From: Gemmatimonadota bacterium
GTDB taxonomy: Bacteria; Gemmatimonadota; Gemmatimonadetes; Gemmatimonadales; Gemmatimonadaceae
Assembly (NCBI GenBank): GCA_021324775.1
Contig: JAJPIM010000022.1
Location: 1 to 49,134, forward strand
Length of the DNA stretch: 49,134 bases
Reading direction: 5' to 3'
The notes below the pieces were generated by a model, which was given only the letters and a program-made list of their open reading frames with translations, was not told the origin of the DNA and did not search any database. The position numbers and the translations under genes were made by a program. This document shows, in pieces, positions 15,719 through 23,895 of this stretch; within the stretch, counting starts at the first letter, position 1, and each line of letters begins with the position of its first letter.

Positions 15719-16852
15719 TTACCTGCTTCCCTGCGGCTGATCGGGCTTCGACTCCTTGGGCTTCTCCTCCGGCTTGGGCTTCTCTTCCGGCTTGGCCTGG
15801 GGCTTCGGATGATCGTCAGGCTTGGCCTGACCCGCCGGCTTCGCGTGATTGTCCGGCTGCGGCTTGCCCTGCGGTTTCTCTTGCGGCTTGCCCTGCTGCT
15901 GTGGCTTGCCCTGAGGCTGCGCCTCCCTCGGCGGAGGACTCTTGGGAGGCGGTGGTCCACCCGCCGGCTTCGCCTCCCCAGCCGGCTTCGCCTCACCACC
16001 GGGTTTGGCGTCACCACTAGGTTTCGCCTCGCCAGCCGGCTTCGCCTCACCGCCAGGCTTCGCCACACCCTCAGGCTTCGCCTGCGGACTGTTCGCGGGC
16101 GGATGGTACGGCGCACCTGCCTTGCTCGCCATCACCACATCCTTGCCCGTGAAGGCGCCCGGCTTGGCAGTCGCTGCCACCGCCGGCTTCCCCTGGTTCT
16201 GCGACGCCCACTGCGAACGGTCGGCGTGAGCGGCCTCCTTGTGCTGCGTCTGCTCGGTCGTCGGAGGCACGTGCTGCTCGTGCGACACCGCCTCCTCCGC
16301 CGCCGTCGGCCGCCGGTCCACGCCACCCGGACCGCCGTTGTAGCTCACGTTCGTCGTCGTGTTGTTGATGACGGTCTTGTTGTAGACGTTCGTGATGGTG
16401 GTGGTGTTGCTGATGTTGTTGACGGAACGGTTGTAATACATATGACCGTTGTTCCAGTACCCGCCCTGGTACCCCTCGCCGCCGTACCCGTAGCCGTAGT
16501 TCACACCGCCGTAAAAGCCGACGTGCTCACCCCAGTACCCGCCGGTCCACACATACACGCCGTTGTTCCAGCCCCAATACCCCGGCGTCCACAGATATCC
16601 CGGCTGCGGTGCCGGCACCCACGTACCGGGCACCCAGAAGTAGCCGGCATCGTCGTCGTAGGACCAGTATCCAGGCGTCCAGATGTAACCGTCCTCAGGA
16701 CACGGCGGCTGCTCGTACACCGGCAGCGCCGGCGGCCCGAACGAGACGGACACCACCACTTGCGCCGACGACACGGCAGGAACCGCCGCCACCATCGCAG
16801 CGGCCGCCACGGCGCCAACGAACAGCGAACGACCACCGCGCATGATGCGCAT
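15719..16852 (-). CDS. Secreted YXWGXW-repeat protein with KP-rich tail
   Basis: A 377-residue protein. The signal peptide MRIMRGGRSLFVGAVAAAAM continues to cleavage near SSAQ. Then come four or more repeats of the YXWGXW/YxWxPGxW type (YIWTPGYWSYDDD, YFWVPGTWVP, YLWTPGYWGW, YVWTGGYWGE). An Asn/Thr-rich region with VYNKTVINNTTTN follows. The last 130 residues are low-complexity (GGEAKPAGEAKPSGDAKPGG and similar) and highly charged. YXWGXW repeats occur in exported proteins of unknown role, possibly surface-associated. The start is supported by AGGAGGCACC before ATG. The frame is open upstream to 17077 but without signal character. Confidence 0.85.
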   Translation of the reverse strand: MRIMRGGRSLFVGAVAAAAMVAAVPAVSSAQVVVSVSFGPPALPVYEQPPCPEDGYIWTPGYWSYDDDAGYFWVPGTWVPAPQPGYLWTPGYWGWNNGVYVWTGGYWGEHVGFYGGVNYGYGYGGEGYQGGYWNNGHMYYNRSVNNISNTTTITNVYNKTVINNTTTNVSYNGGPGGVDRRPTAAEEAVSHEQHVPPTTEQTQHKEAAHADRSQWASQNQGKPAVAATAKPGAFTGKDVVMASKAGAPYHPPANSPQAKPEGVAKPGGEAKPAGEAKPSGDAKPGGEAKPAGEAKPAGGPPPPKSPPPREAQPQGKPQQQGKPQEKPQGKPQPDNHAKPAGQAKPDDHPKPQAKPEEKPKPEEKPKESKPDQPQGSR

Positions 16853-17179
16853 GGTGCCTCCTGATCTCGTGATTTCTCGCGCGACTGACCGCGACTTACA
16901 CCGCTCGCGCGATTGACTGTGCGATTGCTGCGCGCGACGTCTGTGTGTGATGTCGCGGCGGCTGGGATCCCGAACGACCCGCTGAGGCTGGATCCGCCGC
17001 AGGTTACCCGCGAACGGCTGACCTCGCAGCGCTGGATGGCCCACACCGCCACGACGCAATGACCGGATCCCTCGCACGCTCTAGTACCCCGCCCAAGCAA
17101 GCACTATCCGTGCCGGGCGGGTCCAAGTGTGCGCTGCACCACAGTTTCGGGCTCTTTCCGGTCTGCTTGCCGATTCCAC

Positions 17180-17209
17180 TTGACAGGTGACCATTTGGTC
17201 ACCTATTAT
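17180..17209 (+). promoter_or_regulatory. Promoter with palindromic operator filling the spacer, arsR-SRPBCC operon
   Basis: TTGACA at 17180-17185 and TATTAT at 17204-17209 are separated by exactly 18 bases, and those 18 are the perfect inverted repeat GGTGACCATTTGGTCACC (8+2+8). The ATG of the regulator is at 17218, so transcription should start on or within a base or two of it. ArsR-type repressors bind such dyads inside promoters and block RNA polymerase. Autorepression by the downstream regulator is the simple reading. Confidence 0.82.
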
Positions 17210-17217
17210 TTCAACCC

Positions 17218-17535
17218 ATGGACGCCATGGATGCCGTGTTCAAAGCGCTCGCCGATCCCTCACGCCGCAAACTCCTCGACGCGCTCTACAAACACGACGG
17301 CCAAACGCTCTCCGCGCTCGAGCGGCGGCTCCCCATGACGCGGTTCGGCGTCATGAAACACCTGCGCGTCCTCGAAGCCGCCCACCTCGTCATCACTCGC
17401 CGCAACGGCCGCGAGAAACTCCACTTCCTCAACGCCGTCCCCATTCGCCTCATCCACGACCGGTGGGTGAGCAAATACTCGGTCCCCTTCGCCGCCGCGC
17501 TCGCCGAGATCAAACACCAGTTGGAGGAAACCTGA
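17218..17535 (+). CDS. ArsR-family (winged HTH) repressor
   Basis: A 105-residue regulator. The start MDAMDAVFKALADPSRRKLL is the classical ArsR opening. The recognition helix lies in LPMTRFGVMKHLRVLEAAHL, and the wing in VITRRNGREKLHFLN. No Cys metal-binding motif is present, so it belongs to the group that partners SRPBCC (AHSA1) proteins and does not sense metals. The ATG is at the expected transcript 5' end, so translation is probably leaderless. The stop is 2 bases before the SRPBCC start. Confidence 0.93.
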   Translation: MDAMDAVFKALADPSRRKLLDALYKHDGQTLSALERRLPMTRFGVMKHLRVLEAAHLVITRRNGREKLHFLNAVPIRLIHDRWVSKYSVPFAAALAEIKHQLEET

Positions 17536-17537
17536 CG

Positions 17538-17984
17538 ATGGAAAAGGTCTACGAGATCTACATCAAGACCACACCGGAGAAACTCTGGGACGCCCTCACC
17601 AATCCCGACCTCCGCAGCAAATACAACTTCGGCGTCCGCGTCGAATCCGACTGGACACCCGGCTCCCGCTACGAAGGCAAAAGCCCCGGCGCGCCGATGC
17701 TCCTCCTCGAAGGCGAAAACGTCGAGGTCGACAAGCCGCGCAAACTCGTCCAGACGTTCCGCGCACTCTGGAGCGACGCGGCCAAGAAGGAAGGCACGTC
17801 ACGCGTCACCTGGGAGATCACGCCGATCGCCGACTCCTGCAAGCTCACCGTCACCCACGACCAGCTCCGCGACAACGCGAGCGCTGAGCTCTACGGCGGC
17901 CACATGATGGTCCTCTCGGGTCTCAAGACTTTCCTCGAAACCGGCCAGAAACTCACGACCCCTGGATCGCTGATGTACACCTGA
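17538..17984 (+). CDS. SRPBCC/AHSA1-domain protein
   Basis: A 148-residue protein of the START/Bet v1-like AHSA1 group: VYEIYIKTTPEKLWDALTNP at the start, a middle block reading PRKLVQTFRAL, and the family ending with GGHMMVLSGLKTFLETGQ. Such proteins have a large hydrophobic ligand pocket and often share an operon with an ArsR regulator, as here. GGAGG lies 10 bases before the ATG. The ligand is unknown. It is probably co-regulated through the palindrome at 17186-17203. Confidence 0.92.
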   Translation: MEKVYEIYIKTTPEKLWDALTNPDLRSKYNFGVRVESDWTPGSRYEGKSPGAPMLLLEGENVEVDKPRKLVQTFRALWSDAAKKEGTSRVTWEITPIADSCKLTVTHDQLRDNASAELYGGHMMVLSGLKTFLETGQKLTTPGSLMYT

Positions 17985-17997
17985 TCGAATTCTTGTA

Positions 17998-18045
17998 CTG
18001 TTTTCTACTCTCTACTTTCTACTCTCTACTTTCTACTTTCTTGAT
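17998..18045 (+). repeat. Family-C pyrimidine repeat
   Basis: Tandem TTTCTAC/TCTCTAC units (about six) directly downstream of the SRPBCC stop. It is C/T-only on the plus strand. Similar tracts occur at 20282, 23060, 32021, 42512 and 43770. Confidence 0.75.
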
Positions 18046-18129
18046 TTTCCGGCATCGCCCGGGCCCGGCCACACCACGCCGCGCCCGGGCAAGCGCTATA
18101 TTCGGCGGCCTTCACGGAGTCCCTCCCGC

Positions 18130-20265
18130 ATGCGCCGCCGCCAGCTATCGCTCGCCATTTGGCTCGCCATCGCGTCCACGCTCGCCGGATGCGCATCCCC
18201 TGCGCCGCCCGCACCCCTCGCCCGCCTCACCGGTGACTGGGATGTCTACCACGCACTCGGCACTACCCCCGCCGATGGCTTCGAGGGCTGGCGCCGCACC
18301 GCATTCGCGCACTTCCCCACCGCCGACTCCCACTTCCTCGGCACCATCCGCTCCCGCACCGGTCTCTCCGGCGTCAATGCCAGCGGCTCGGTCGTAGGCC
18401 TCACCGCGACGGCCGTCCACGCGATCGGGAGCGATTCCGTCGTCATCGATGGCGACCACGGCACGGCCTTCCGCGCTCGCTGGCACAACGACACACTCAC
18501 CGGCGTCGTCTCCTCCGCCACCGGACCCGATGGCCGCTGGCGACTCGTCCGCCGCACGTCCCCCGCCGTCGCCGAATCCAGCTTCCCGCTCTGGCCCGGA
18601 CCGCTCTCGGACTCGGCCTACACGGTCACAGAAGACACGCTCGTCTACATGCACACACGCGACGGCGCCCGCCTCGCATCCTACATCGCGCGCCCGGCCG
18701 GCCCCGGGCCGTTCGGCGTCGTCCTCCTGCGCACACCCTATGGCCGCGTACGGCCGCCGATCGGCCGGTACTGGGCGTCCCACGGCTACATCTTCGTCGG
18801 CCAGGACGTCCGCGGCCGCGATCTCTCCGACGGGAATGATTTCGGCGACTACGATACCGATGTCACCGACGGCTACGACGCGGTCGAATGGGCCGCCACG
18901 CTCCCCGGCGCCAACGGCCGCGTCGGCATGATCGGCCACTCTGATGAAGGACGGCTCGCCTGGTACGCCGCGCTCGACGCCCCGCCGCACCTCGCCGCCA
19001 TCGCACCCACCGCCGCCAGCAGCGACCCGTGGCGCATCTCGCCGTACGAAGACATGGTCTTCGCGCCGATCAACGTCGCGTGGGCGTGCCTGATGCGCGC
19101 GCGCCGGCTCACCGACGTCGATGACCTCCCGATCGGCTCCGCCATGCGCCACCTCCCCGTGGCCGATCTCCCGCAATTCCTCGGCTGCCGCAACATCCCC
19201 CTCTGGAACCGGTGGCTCGCGCACCAGTCACTCGATGCGTACTGGCGAGCTCACGCCGTCACGACGCACATCGCCGGCGTCCGCGCCCCGGTGCTCCAGG
19301 TCACCGGCTGGTACGACGACTCGCGCGGCCCGATCGACTACACCAACGCGCTCCAAGCCGTCCCGAACCATCCGCCCATACGCCTGGTCATCGGACCCGG
19401 CGCCCACCAGGGTGTCGACCACGTGGCTGGCGACTTCGGACCGGAATCCCGCGTCGATGACCGGCAGCTCCAATTGCGCTGGTTCGACCACTACCTGCGG
19501 GGCGCCGACAACGGTGTCGACCGCGAACCTCCCCTCGACTTCTTCGTCATCGGCGACAACCACTGGCATCACGCCGCCGACTGGCCCCCCGCGCAGGTCG
19601 CCGCGACCCGATTCTTCCTGCACTCGCGCGGCCACGCGAACACGAGCGCGGGCGACGGCTGGATCGACACACTGCCGCCACGCGCCGAACCGCATGACGA
19701 GTACCGCTACGATCCATCCGACCCCACGCCCTATCTGATCGACTCGCGGGAGCTGGAGACGTCCCTCAATGAAGACTTCGCGTCACTGGACGCCACTCGC
19801 CCCGACGAGTTGGTCTTCACATCGCCCCCGCTCAGCCAGCCCCTCTTGGTCGCCGGTCCACTCAGCGCCTCGCTCTACGCCGCAACCGATGCCCGGGACA
19901 CGGACTGGTACGTGATGCTGCTCGATGTCTTTCCGGACGGCCGTGCGGAGCGGGTGCAGGACGGCGTCTCGCGTGCGCGGTTCCGGAGGGGATTCAGCCA
20001 CCCATCGCTTCTCACCCCTGGGCACGTCGAGCACTACACGATCGACATGTGGTACACCGGGCGAGTCTTCGAGCCGGGACACCGCGTGCGAGTCGTGGTC
20101 TCCTCGGCGCTCTTCCCCAAATACGACCGCAATCTCAACACCGGTGGCGACAACGAACGCGACACAACCTGGGTCACCGCCCACCAGACGATCCTGCACG
20201 ACGCCGCCCATCCGTCAGAGGTCATACTGGGATCCGACGCGAACGCCACTCCCACGAAACACTAG
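18130..20265 (+). CDS. CocE/NonD-family hydrolase (S15-like), lipoprotein
   Basis: A 711-residue protein. The lipoprotein signal MRRRQLSLAIWLAIASTLAG is followed by Cys21. Residues ~25-165 are an extra N-terminal domain. The alpha/beta hydrolase core has RDGARLASYIARPAG and LLRTPYG, then GQDVRGRDLSDG, with nucleophile Ser in MIGHSDEGRLAWYAA, Asp in VTGWYDDSRG and His in IGPGAHQG. The C-terminal jelly-roll (X-Pro dipeptidyl-peptidase C-domain) ends near VILGSDANAT. In this family GxSYxG is usual at the nucleophile; here the residues after Ser are Asp-Glu, a variation. It probably hydrolyses ester or amide bonds outside the cytoplasm. Confidence 0.9.
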   Translation: MRRRQLSLAIWLAIASTLAGCASPAPPAPLARLTGDWDVYHALGTTPADGFEGWRRTAFAHFPTADSHFLGTIRSRTGLSGVNASGSVVGLTATAVHAIGSDSVVIDGDHGTAFRARWHNDTLTGVVSSATGPDGRWRLVRRTSPAVAESSFPLWPGPLSDSAYTVTEDTLVYMHTRDGARLASYIARPAGPGPFGVVLLRTPYGRVRPPIGRYWASHGYIFVGQDVRGRDLSDGNDFGDYDTDVTDGYDAVEWAATLPGANGRVGMIGHSDEGRLAWYAALDAPPHLAAIAPTAASSDPWRISPYEDMVFAPINVAWACLMRARRLTDVDDLPIGSAMRHLPVADLPQFLGCRNIPLWNRWLAHQSLDAYWRAHAVTTHIAGVRAPVLQVTGWYDDSRGPIDYTNALQAVPNHPPIRLVIGPGAHQGVDHVAGDFGPESRVDDRQLQLRWFDHYLRGADNGVDREPPLDFFVIGDNHWHHAADWPPAQVAATRFFLHSRGHANTSAGDGWIDTLPPRAEPHDEYRYDPSDPTPYLIDSRELETSLNEDFASLDATRPDELVFTSPPLSQPLLVAGPLSASLYAATDARDTDWYVMLLDVFPDGRAERVQDGVSRARFRRGFSHPSLLTPGHVEHYTIDMWYTGRVFEPGHRVRVVVSSALFPKYDRNLNTGGDNERDTTWVTAHQTILHDAAHPSEVILGSDANATPTKH

Positions 20266-20281
20266 CCGCAGCTGGTTCCCG

Positions 20282-20345
<64 letters not shown>

Positions 20346-20369
20346 TCTCCCGTCTCCTTTCCGCTCTCT

Positions 20370-21005
20370 TTACTTCGCCGGCGCAGAGACCGCGTTCGCG
20401 ACGGCCGTCGCGGCCTTCTCCACCAATGGCGTCAGCATGTCTTCGCCATTCGACTGCGCGGTCCGCTTGTCGGTCATGTCGACCAGCACTTTGCCGTCGG
20501 CGTTCTCGAGATGCGTGGACAGCGTCATCTCGTCCTTGCTCTGCGTGCCGCTGCCGTAGTTCTGTGCCGCCGCGCCCGCGGCGCCCGACGTTGCGTTCGC
20601 CGCAACGCCTGCACCGGCGGAGCTGGCGAACCCACCCACCGACTGCGCGCCACCCTGCACCGCGCCCGCCGCCGCGCGTCCCAGGAGACTCGGGCCGCCA
20701 CCGCCCTTGTGCACCTGCTTCAACGTCGTGAGCAACACGAACGGGCAGTTCGCCGCTTTGGCCTCGGCTATGGCCTGCGATGGCAACCGTGACTGAAGCG
20801 GCGCGACTTCCAGCGTCGGACCCGTGAGAAAGCTGGAGAATGTCTCGCGCACCGCCTGCATCGCCTGCATGGCCGTCCCCGACGCGGTTTCCACACTCGA
20901 CGGGGCCAGACAGATGTGAGCTTTGGCGGGCGTCCCACCCGCCTGCGCGGCCAGCGCACCAGGCATCGCCATCAACAACACCGGCGCCAGATATCGGGCG
21001 TTCAT
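20370..21005 (-). CDS. Secreted protein of unknown function
   Basis: A 211-residue protein. The signal peptide MNARYLAPVLLMAMPGALAA is followed by a mature part with one conserved-looking block (HICLAPSSVETASGTAMQAM, then ETFSSFLTGPTLEVAPLQSR), a stretch reading EAKAANCPFVLLTTLKQVHK, a Gly/Ala-rich middle (about residues 110-160) and a C-terminal piece (EMTLSTHLENADGKVLVDMT). The two Cys could form a disulfide. No known family is recognised. The start at 21005 was chosen because the signal peptide begins there; the frame is open to 21071. Confidence 0.75.
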   Translation of the reverse strand: MNARYLAPVLLMAMPGALAAQAGGTPAKAHICLAPSSVETASGTAMQAMQAVRETFSSFLTGPTLEVAPLQSRLPSQAIAEAKAANCPFVLLTTLKQVHKGGGGPSLLGRAAAGAVQGGAQSVGGFASSAGAGVAANATSGAAGAAAQNYGSGTQSKDEMTLSTHLENADGKVLVDMTDKRTAQSNGEDMLTPLVEKAATAVANAVSAPAK

Positions 21006-21147
21006 ACGACCCTCGGCACGAATAGGTGGCAGCGTCCGTGGCGAGGCAAAGACCCCGCCGGTTGCGGCCAAATATGGTGTCCGCCTAACGCGGCGTCACG
21101 GCCCTTATAGAACCAGTGGCCGAAGGCCTACCGAGATGACTGCCTTG

Positions 21148-21266
21148 GTAGGGGCCGGTCGCGACCGGCCCGGTAGAACTGTAGCTGCTGTCCCACCGCG
21201 GCCAGTGGCCTACGCAGCGGGGGCCGTTCGTGAACCGAAGGTCGCCCTGTTCGGGCAACGGCCCCC
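21148..21266. repeat. Family-B palindrome plus family-A hairpin
   Basis: GGGCCGGTCGCGACCGGCCC lies at 21152-21171 with the long tail CGGTAGAACTGTAG. A family-A copy lies at 21219-21266 with arms GGGGGCCGTT/AACGGCCCCC. They sit between divergent genes, upstream of the lipoprotein-amidase pair. Confidence 0.78.
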
Positions 21267-21354
21267 TACGGATGCCGCAACGCAATCCCGTCCTACTATA
21301 AGGTAGGCCGGCGCCAGTGGTATGTTTGGTCGGCCTTCTACTCGAGGATCTGAC

Positions 21355-21606
21355 ATGCTTCGTCGTGATGCGATCGCATCGCTCGCGGTTTCCAGTGCCG
21401 GCATCCTCCTGGGCGCGTGCACGCACGCGCCGGCAGAGACGGCATCCACGATCGATATTGGCTCCCTCCTGCACCAGCTCACGGACTACACGGTGCGCCC
21501 CGGTGAAGGCGCGCCCGTCCTCGCGTCGCTGCAAGGGAATCGCTTCACGGCCGCCGTAGATCCCACGATCCAGCCGGCGGACTTCGATGCGGAAACCGAC
21601 GCATGA
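21355..21606 (+). CDS. Small lipoprotein coupled to the amidase, possibly GatC/AtzG-like
   Basis: An 83-residue protein. The signal MLRRDAIASLAVSSAGILLG is followed by Ala and the lipidated Cys (LLGAC). The arginine pair makes it Tat-like in appearance. The mature part is about 60 residues (STIDIGSLLHQLTDYTVRPG, then PTIQPADFDAETDA). The stop overlaps the amidase start as ATGA, so the two are translationally coupled. Size, position and the helical mature part recall GatC/AtzG subunits that assist amidase-signature enzymes, but the similarity is too weak to assert. Confidence 0.65.
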   Translation: MLRRDAIASLAVSSAGILLGACTHAPAETASTIDIGSLLHQLTDYTVRPGEGAPVLASLQGNRFTAAVDPTIQPADFDAETDA

Positions 21607-23048
21607 GCAGCGAAGCCATGAGCGGTGACGCATCATTTCAGTCGGTCGCTGAGCTTGGAGCCCACATCCATGCGCGCCGCATCTCGTGCGCCGATGCGGC
21701 GCAACAGGCCTTCGACCGGATCCACCGCCTGGATCCCGCCCTCAACTCGTTCATCACGCTCGTCCGGGACGCCGCGCTCGCACAGGCGAAACAGCTCGAC
21801 GAGGAAATCGCGCACGGTAAGTACCGCGGTCCGCTCCATGGTATACCGATCAGCGTCAAGGATCACATCGATACCGCCGGTATCCGCACGACCGCCGGCG
21901 CCAAGTCCCGTCTTGGCAACGTCCCCACCACCGATGCGGGCGTCGTCAAGCGTCTGAAAGCCGCCGGCGCCGTCATCGTTGGCAAAGCGAACATGAACAA
22001 GTTCGCGGACGGGGAATCCGGCGATAACCCGGACTTCGGCAAGATCCGCAACCCCTGGAACACCGCCTACTCGCCCGGCGGCTCCAGCAGCGGCTCGGGC
22101 GCGCACGTCGCGGCGGGCATCGTGCCGCTGTCCGTCGGCACCGACAACGGCGGTTCGGTCCGGATTCCTGCCGCGCTGTGCGGCATCGTCGGCCTCAAGC
22201 CCACCCACGGACGCGCAAGCCTCGAAGGCATCTTCCCGCGGCTCTACTCCCTCGATCACCCCGGGCCGCTCACCCGCTCCGTCGAGGATTGCGCGATCGC
22301 GCTGCAGATTCTCGCCGGCCACGATTCCAGCGACCGGACCACGGCGCGCCACGCGGTCCCCGATTATCGCACCGCGCTTCGCTTGGGGCTCAAGGGGTTG
22401 AGCATCGGCGTCGATCACGCCTATGTCTCGGTCGGCCAGCCGGATGTCCTGTCGGCCTTCAATGCCGCACTCGACACCCTGCGTTCACTCGGCGCCAGGA
22501 TCGTAGATGTGACGATCCCCACGGCCGACCAGTTGGGCGCAGTGGGCAACACGATCGCCTCGTGCGAGTACTCGGTCGCGGCCGCACAACTCTTCCACGA
22601 CCACCCCACGGACTTCGATGCGGCCGTCCCGCCGGCGTCGAGCACCGCCGATATCAAGGCGGGCGCACTGATCCCGGCGGTCGACTACATTCGCGCGACG
22701 CAGCAGCGACGCGTTCTGCAGGAAGCCTACGCGAAGGCGACACGTGATGTGGCGGTGGTCGTGACACCCACGTACCCGCTCGCCGGCCGGCCGTTCGGTC
22801 CCTACCCGCGCGTCCAGGACAAGGAGTTCACCGCGAACGATGCCACGCACTATACGTTCGCGTTCGACGTCCTCGGCGTCCCCGCGATCTCCGTCCCCTG
22901 CGGCTTCTCACACGACGGCTTCCCGATCGGCCTGCAATTCGTCGCCCGTCCCTTCGACGAAGGGACCGTACTCCGCGCCGCATACGCCTACGAGCAGGCG
23001 ACGACCTGGCACACCCACCACCCGACGGTGACAACGACGCCGGCCTGA
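21603..23048 (+). CDS. Amidase-signature family enzyme
   Basis: A 481-residue enzyme with the Ser-cisSer-Lys triad: Lys86 in PISVKDHID, cis-Ser161 in GGSSSGSGAHVAAG, and nucleophile Ser185 in DNGGSVRIPAALCG. The spacings (75 and 24) equal those of the family. The C-terminal region (VLGVPAISVPCGFSHDGFPI, then GLQFVARPFDEG) is normal. It has no signal peptide of its own. It overlaps the upstream lipoprotein gene by four bases. The substrate is unknown; it is not a clear GatA because no gatB or standard gatC is nearby. Confidence 0.92.
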   Translation: MSSEAMSGDASFQSVAELGAHIHARRISCADAAQQAFDRIHRLDPALNSFITLVRDAALAQAKQLDEEIAHGKYRGPLHGIPISVKDHIDTAGIRTTAGAKSRLGNVPTTDAGVVKRLKAAGAVIVGKANMNKFADGESGDNPDFGKIRNPWNTAYSPGGSSSGSGAHVAAGIVPLSVGTDNGGSVRIPAALCGIVGLKPTHGRASLEGIFPRLYSLDHPGPLTRSVEDCAIALQILAGHDSSDRTTARHAVPDYRTALRLGLKGLSIGVDHAYVSVGQPDVLSAFNAALDTLRSLGARIVDVTIPTADQLGAVGNTIASCEYSVAAAQLFHDHPTDFDAAVPPASSTADIKAGALIPAVDYIRATQQRRVLQEAYAKATRDVAVVVTPTYPLAGRPFGPYPRVQDKEFTANDATHYTFAFDVLGVPAISVPCGFSHDGFPIGLQFVARPFDEGTVLRAAYAYEQATTWHTHHPTVTTTPA

Positions 23049-23059
23049 CCGCCGGTCGT

Positions 23060-23084
23060 CCTTTTCTACTTTCTACTTACTGTC
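23060..23084 (+). repeat. Short family-C pyrimidine repeat
   Basis: CTTTTCTACTTTCTACTTAC follows the amidase stop by about ten bases. Same unit and same orientation as the other tracts. Confidence 0.6.
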
Positions 23085-23113
23085 GTTCTACGTTCACGCA
23101 GTTACGAACGCCG

Positions 23114-23704
23114 CTACCGAAACAACGGCCGCAACACCCCATACCCCGCGGCCGTCACCGACCCGAACATCGCGTGCGTCGCCATCGGGATCGCCGCTTG
23201 CCGCGCCGGCCGCTTGTCGTCCGGCGGCAACACGCCCAGCGCCGGCATGATACCGCCCCGCGAATAGTTGGCGAGGTACACCAGCACCGAATACAGCGCC
23301 GCGCCCGGACTGCCCGCGTGCCGCCGCCCCGCGGTCACGCCGTAGAGCGCCCCCCACGCCGCGCCGTAGCCGACGTGCAACACACCGCCGGCGACACGCA
23401 CGGCATTCTCGGGCAGACGGTACCCGGCTTCATTTGCCTTCATGCGCACGAAATGCTCCCACTCCGCCTCGCGCGCGCGAATACGCCGCTGCCCCCGCCG
23501 CCGCGGCCCCAGCGCCACCCGCTCGGCCATCGGCCTCACCATCAACATCGCCACCGAAGCCGCGGCGCCCGCCAGCGCGCCCGCCACGACGTCGCCGAGC
23601 ACGGAATCATGCCGCTGGCGCGCCCGTAACCGCACCGCAACTCGCCCCGAGGTCTTCACTCTATAGGGACGCCGCTGTTCGTCGCTCGCTCGATCTTCAC
23701 TCAT
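23114..23704 (-). CDS. Putative membrane protein, possibly DUF1440-like
   Basis: A 196-residue protein with a basic N-terminus (about residues 1-35), a hydrophobic segment (DVVAGALAGAAASVAMLMV), an arginine-rich cytosolic stretch, then weakly hydrophobic segments (GVLHVGYGAAWGALYGVTAG, SVLVYLANYSRGG, ATHAMFGSVTAAGYGVLRPL). The H..YG..WGALYG and HAMFG..TA.GYG patterns recall DUF1440/YagU-type membrane proteins, but I cannot confirm this. Convergent with the amidase gene. Confidence 0.6.
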   Translation of the reverse strand: MSEDRASDEQRRPYRVKTSGRVAVRLRARQRHDSVLGDVVAGALAGAAASVAMLMVRPMAERVALGPRRRGQRRIRAREAEWEHFVRMKANEAGYRLPENAVRVAGGVLHVGYGAAWGALYGVTAGRRHAGSPGAALYSVLVYLANYSRGGIMPALGVLPPDDKRPARQAAIPMATHAMFGSVTAAGYGVLRPLFR

Positions 23705-23895
23705 TGGCCACTCCTCATCCCGGCGTCATGCGGCAACGCGCGTGCCACACTGGTGGCGAGGGGCCGGCCGGGGCGCTCGATCGCGACCTACCGCTCTCAG
23801 GCACAGCACATGCCGTTTAGGGCGCGAATCACGTCGGCCTCTCCGTCAGACTACCAGTATTCTTACCTGTACTTTGCAGCGGCTGGGTCCTGCTC

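Noticed and set aside
15809-16864. 351-codon plus-strand frame rich in Arg/Leu
   Set aside because: Antisense shadow of the KP-rich YXWGXW-repeat gene, whose signal peptide and repeats are clear.
18145-19224. 359-codon minus-strand frame within the CocE gene
   Set aside because: Shadow frame; the plus strand has signal peptide and full catalytic motifs.
21603-23048. Glutamyl-tRNA amidotransferase subunit A
   Set aside because: Triad fits, but there is no gatB or ordinary gatC nearby and the partner is a lipoprotein, so a general amidase call is safer.
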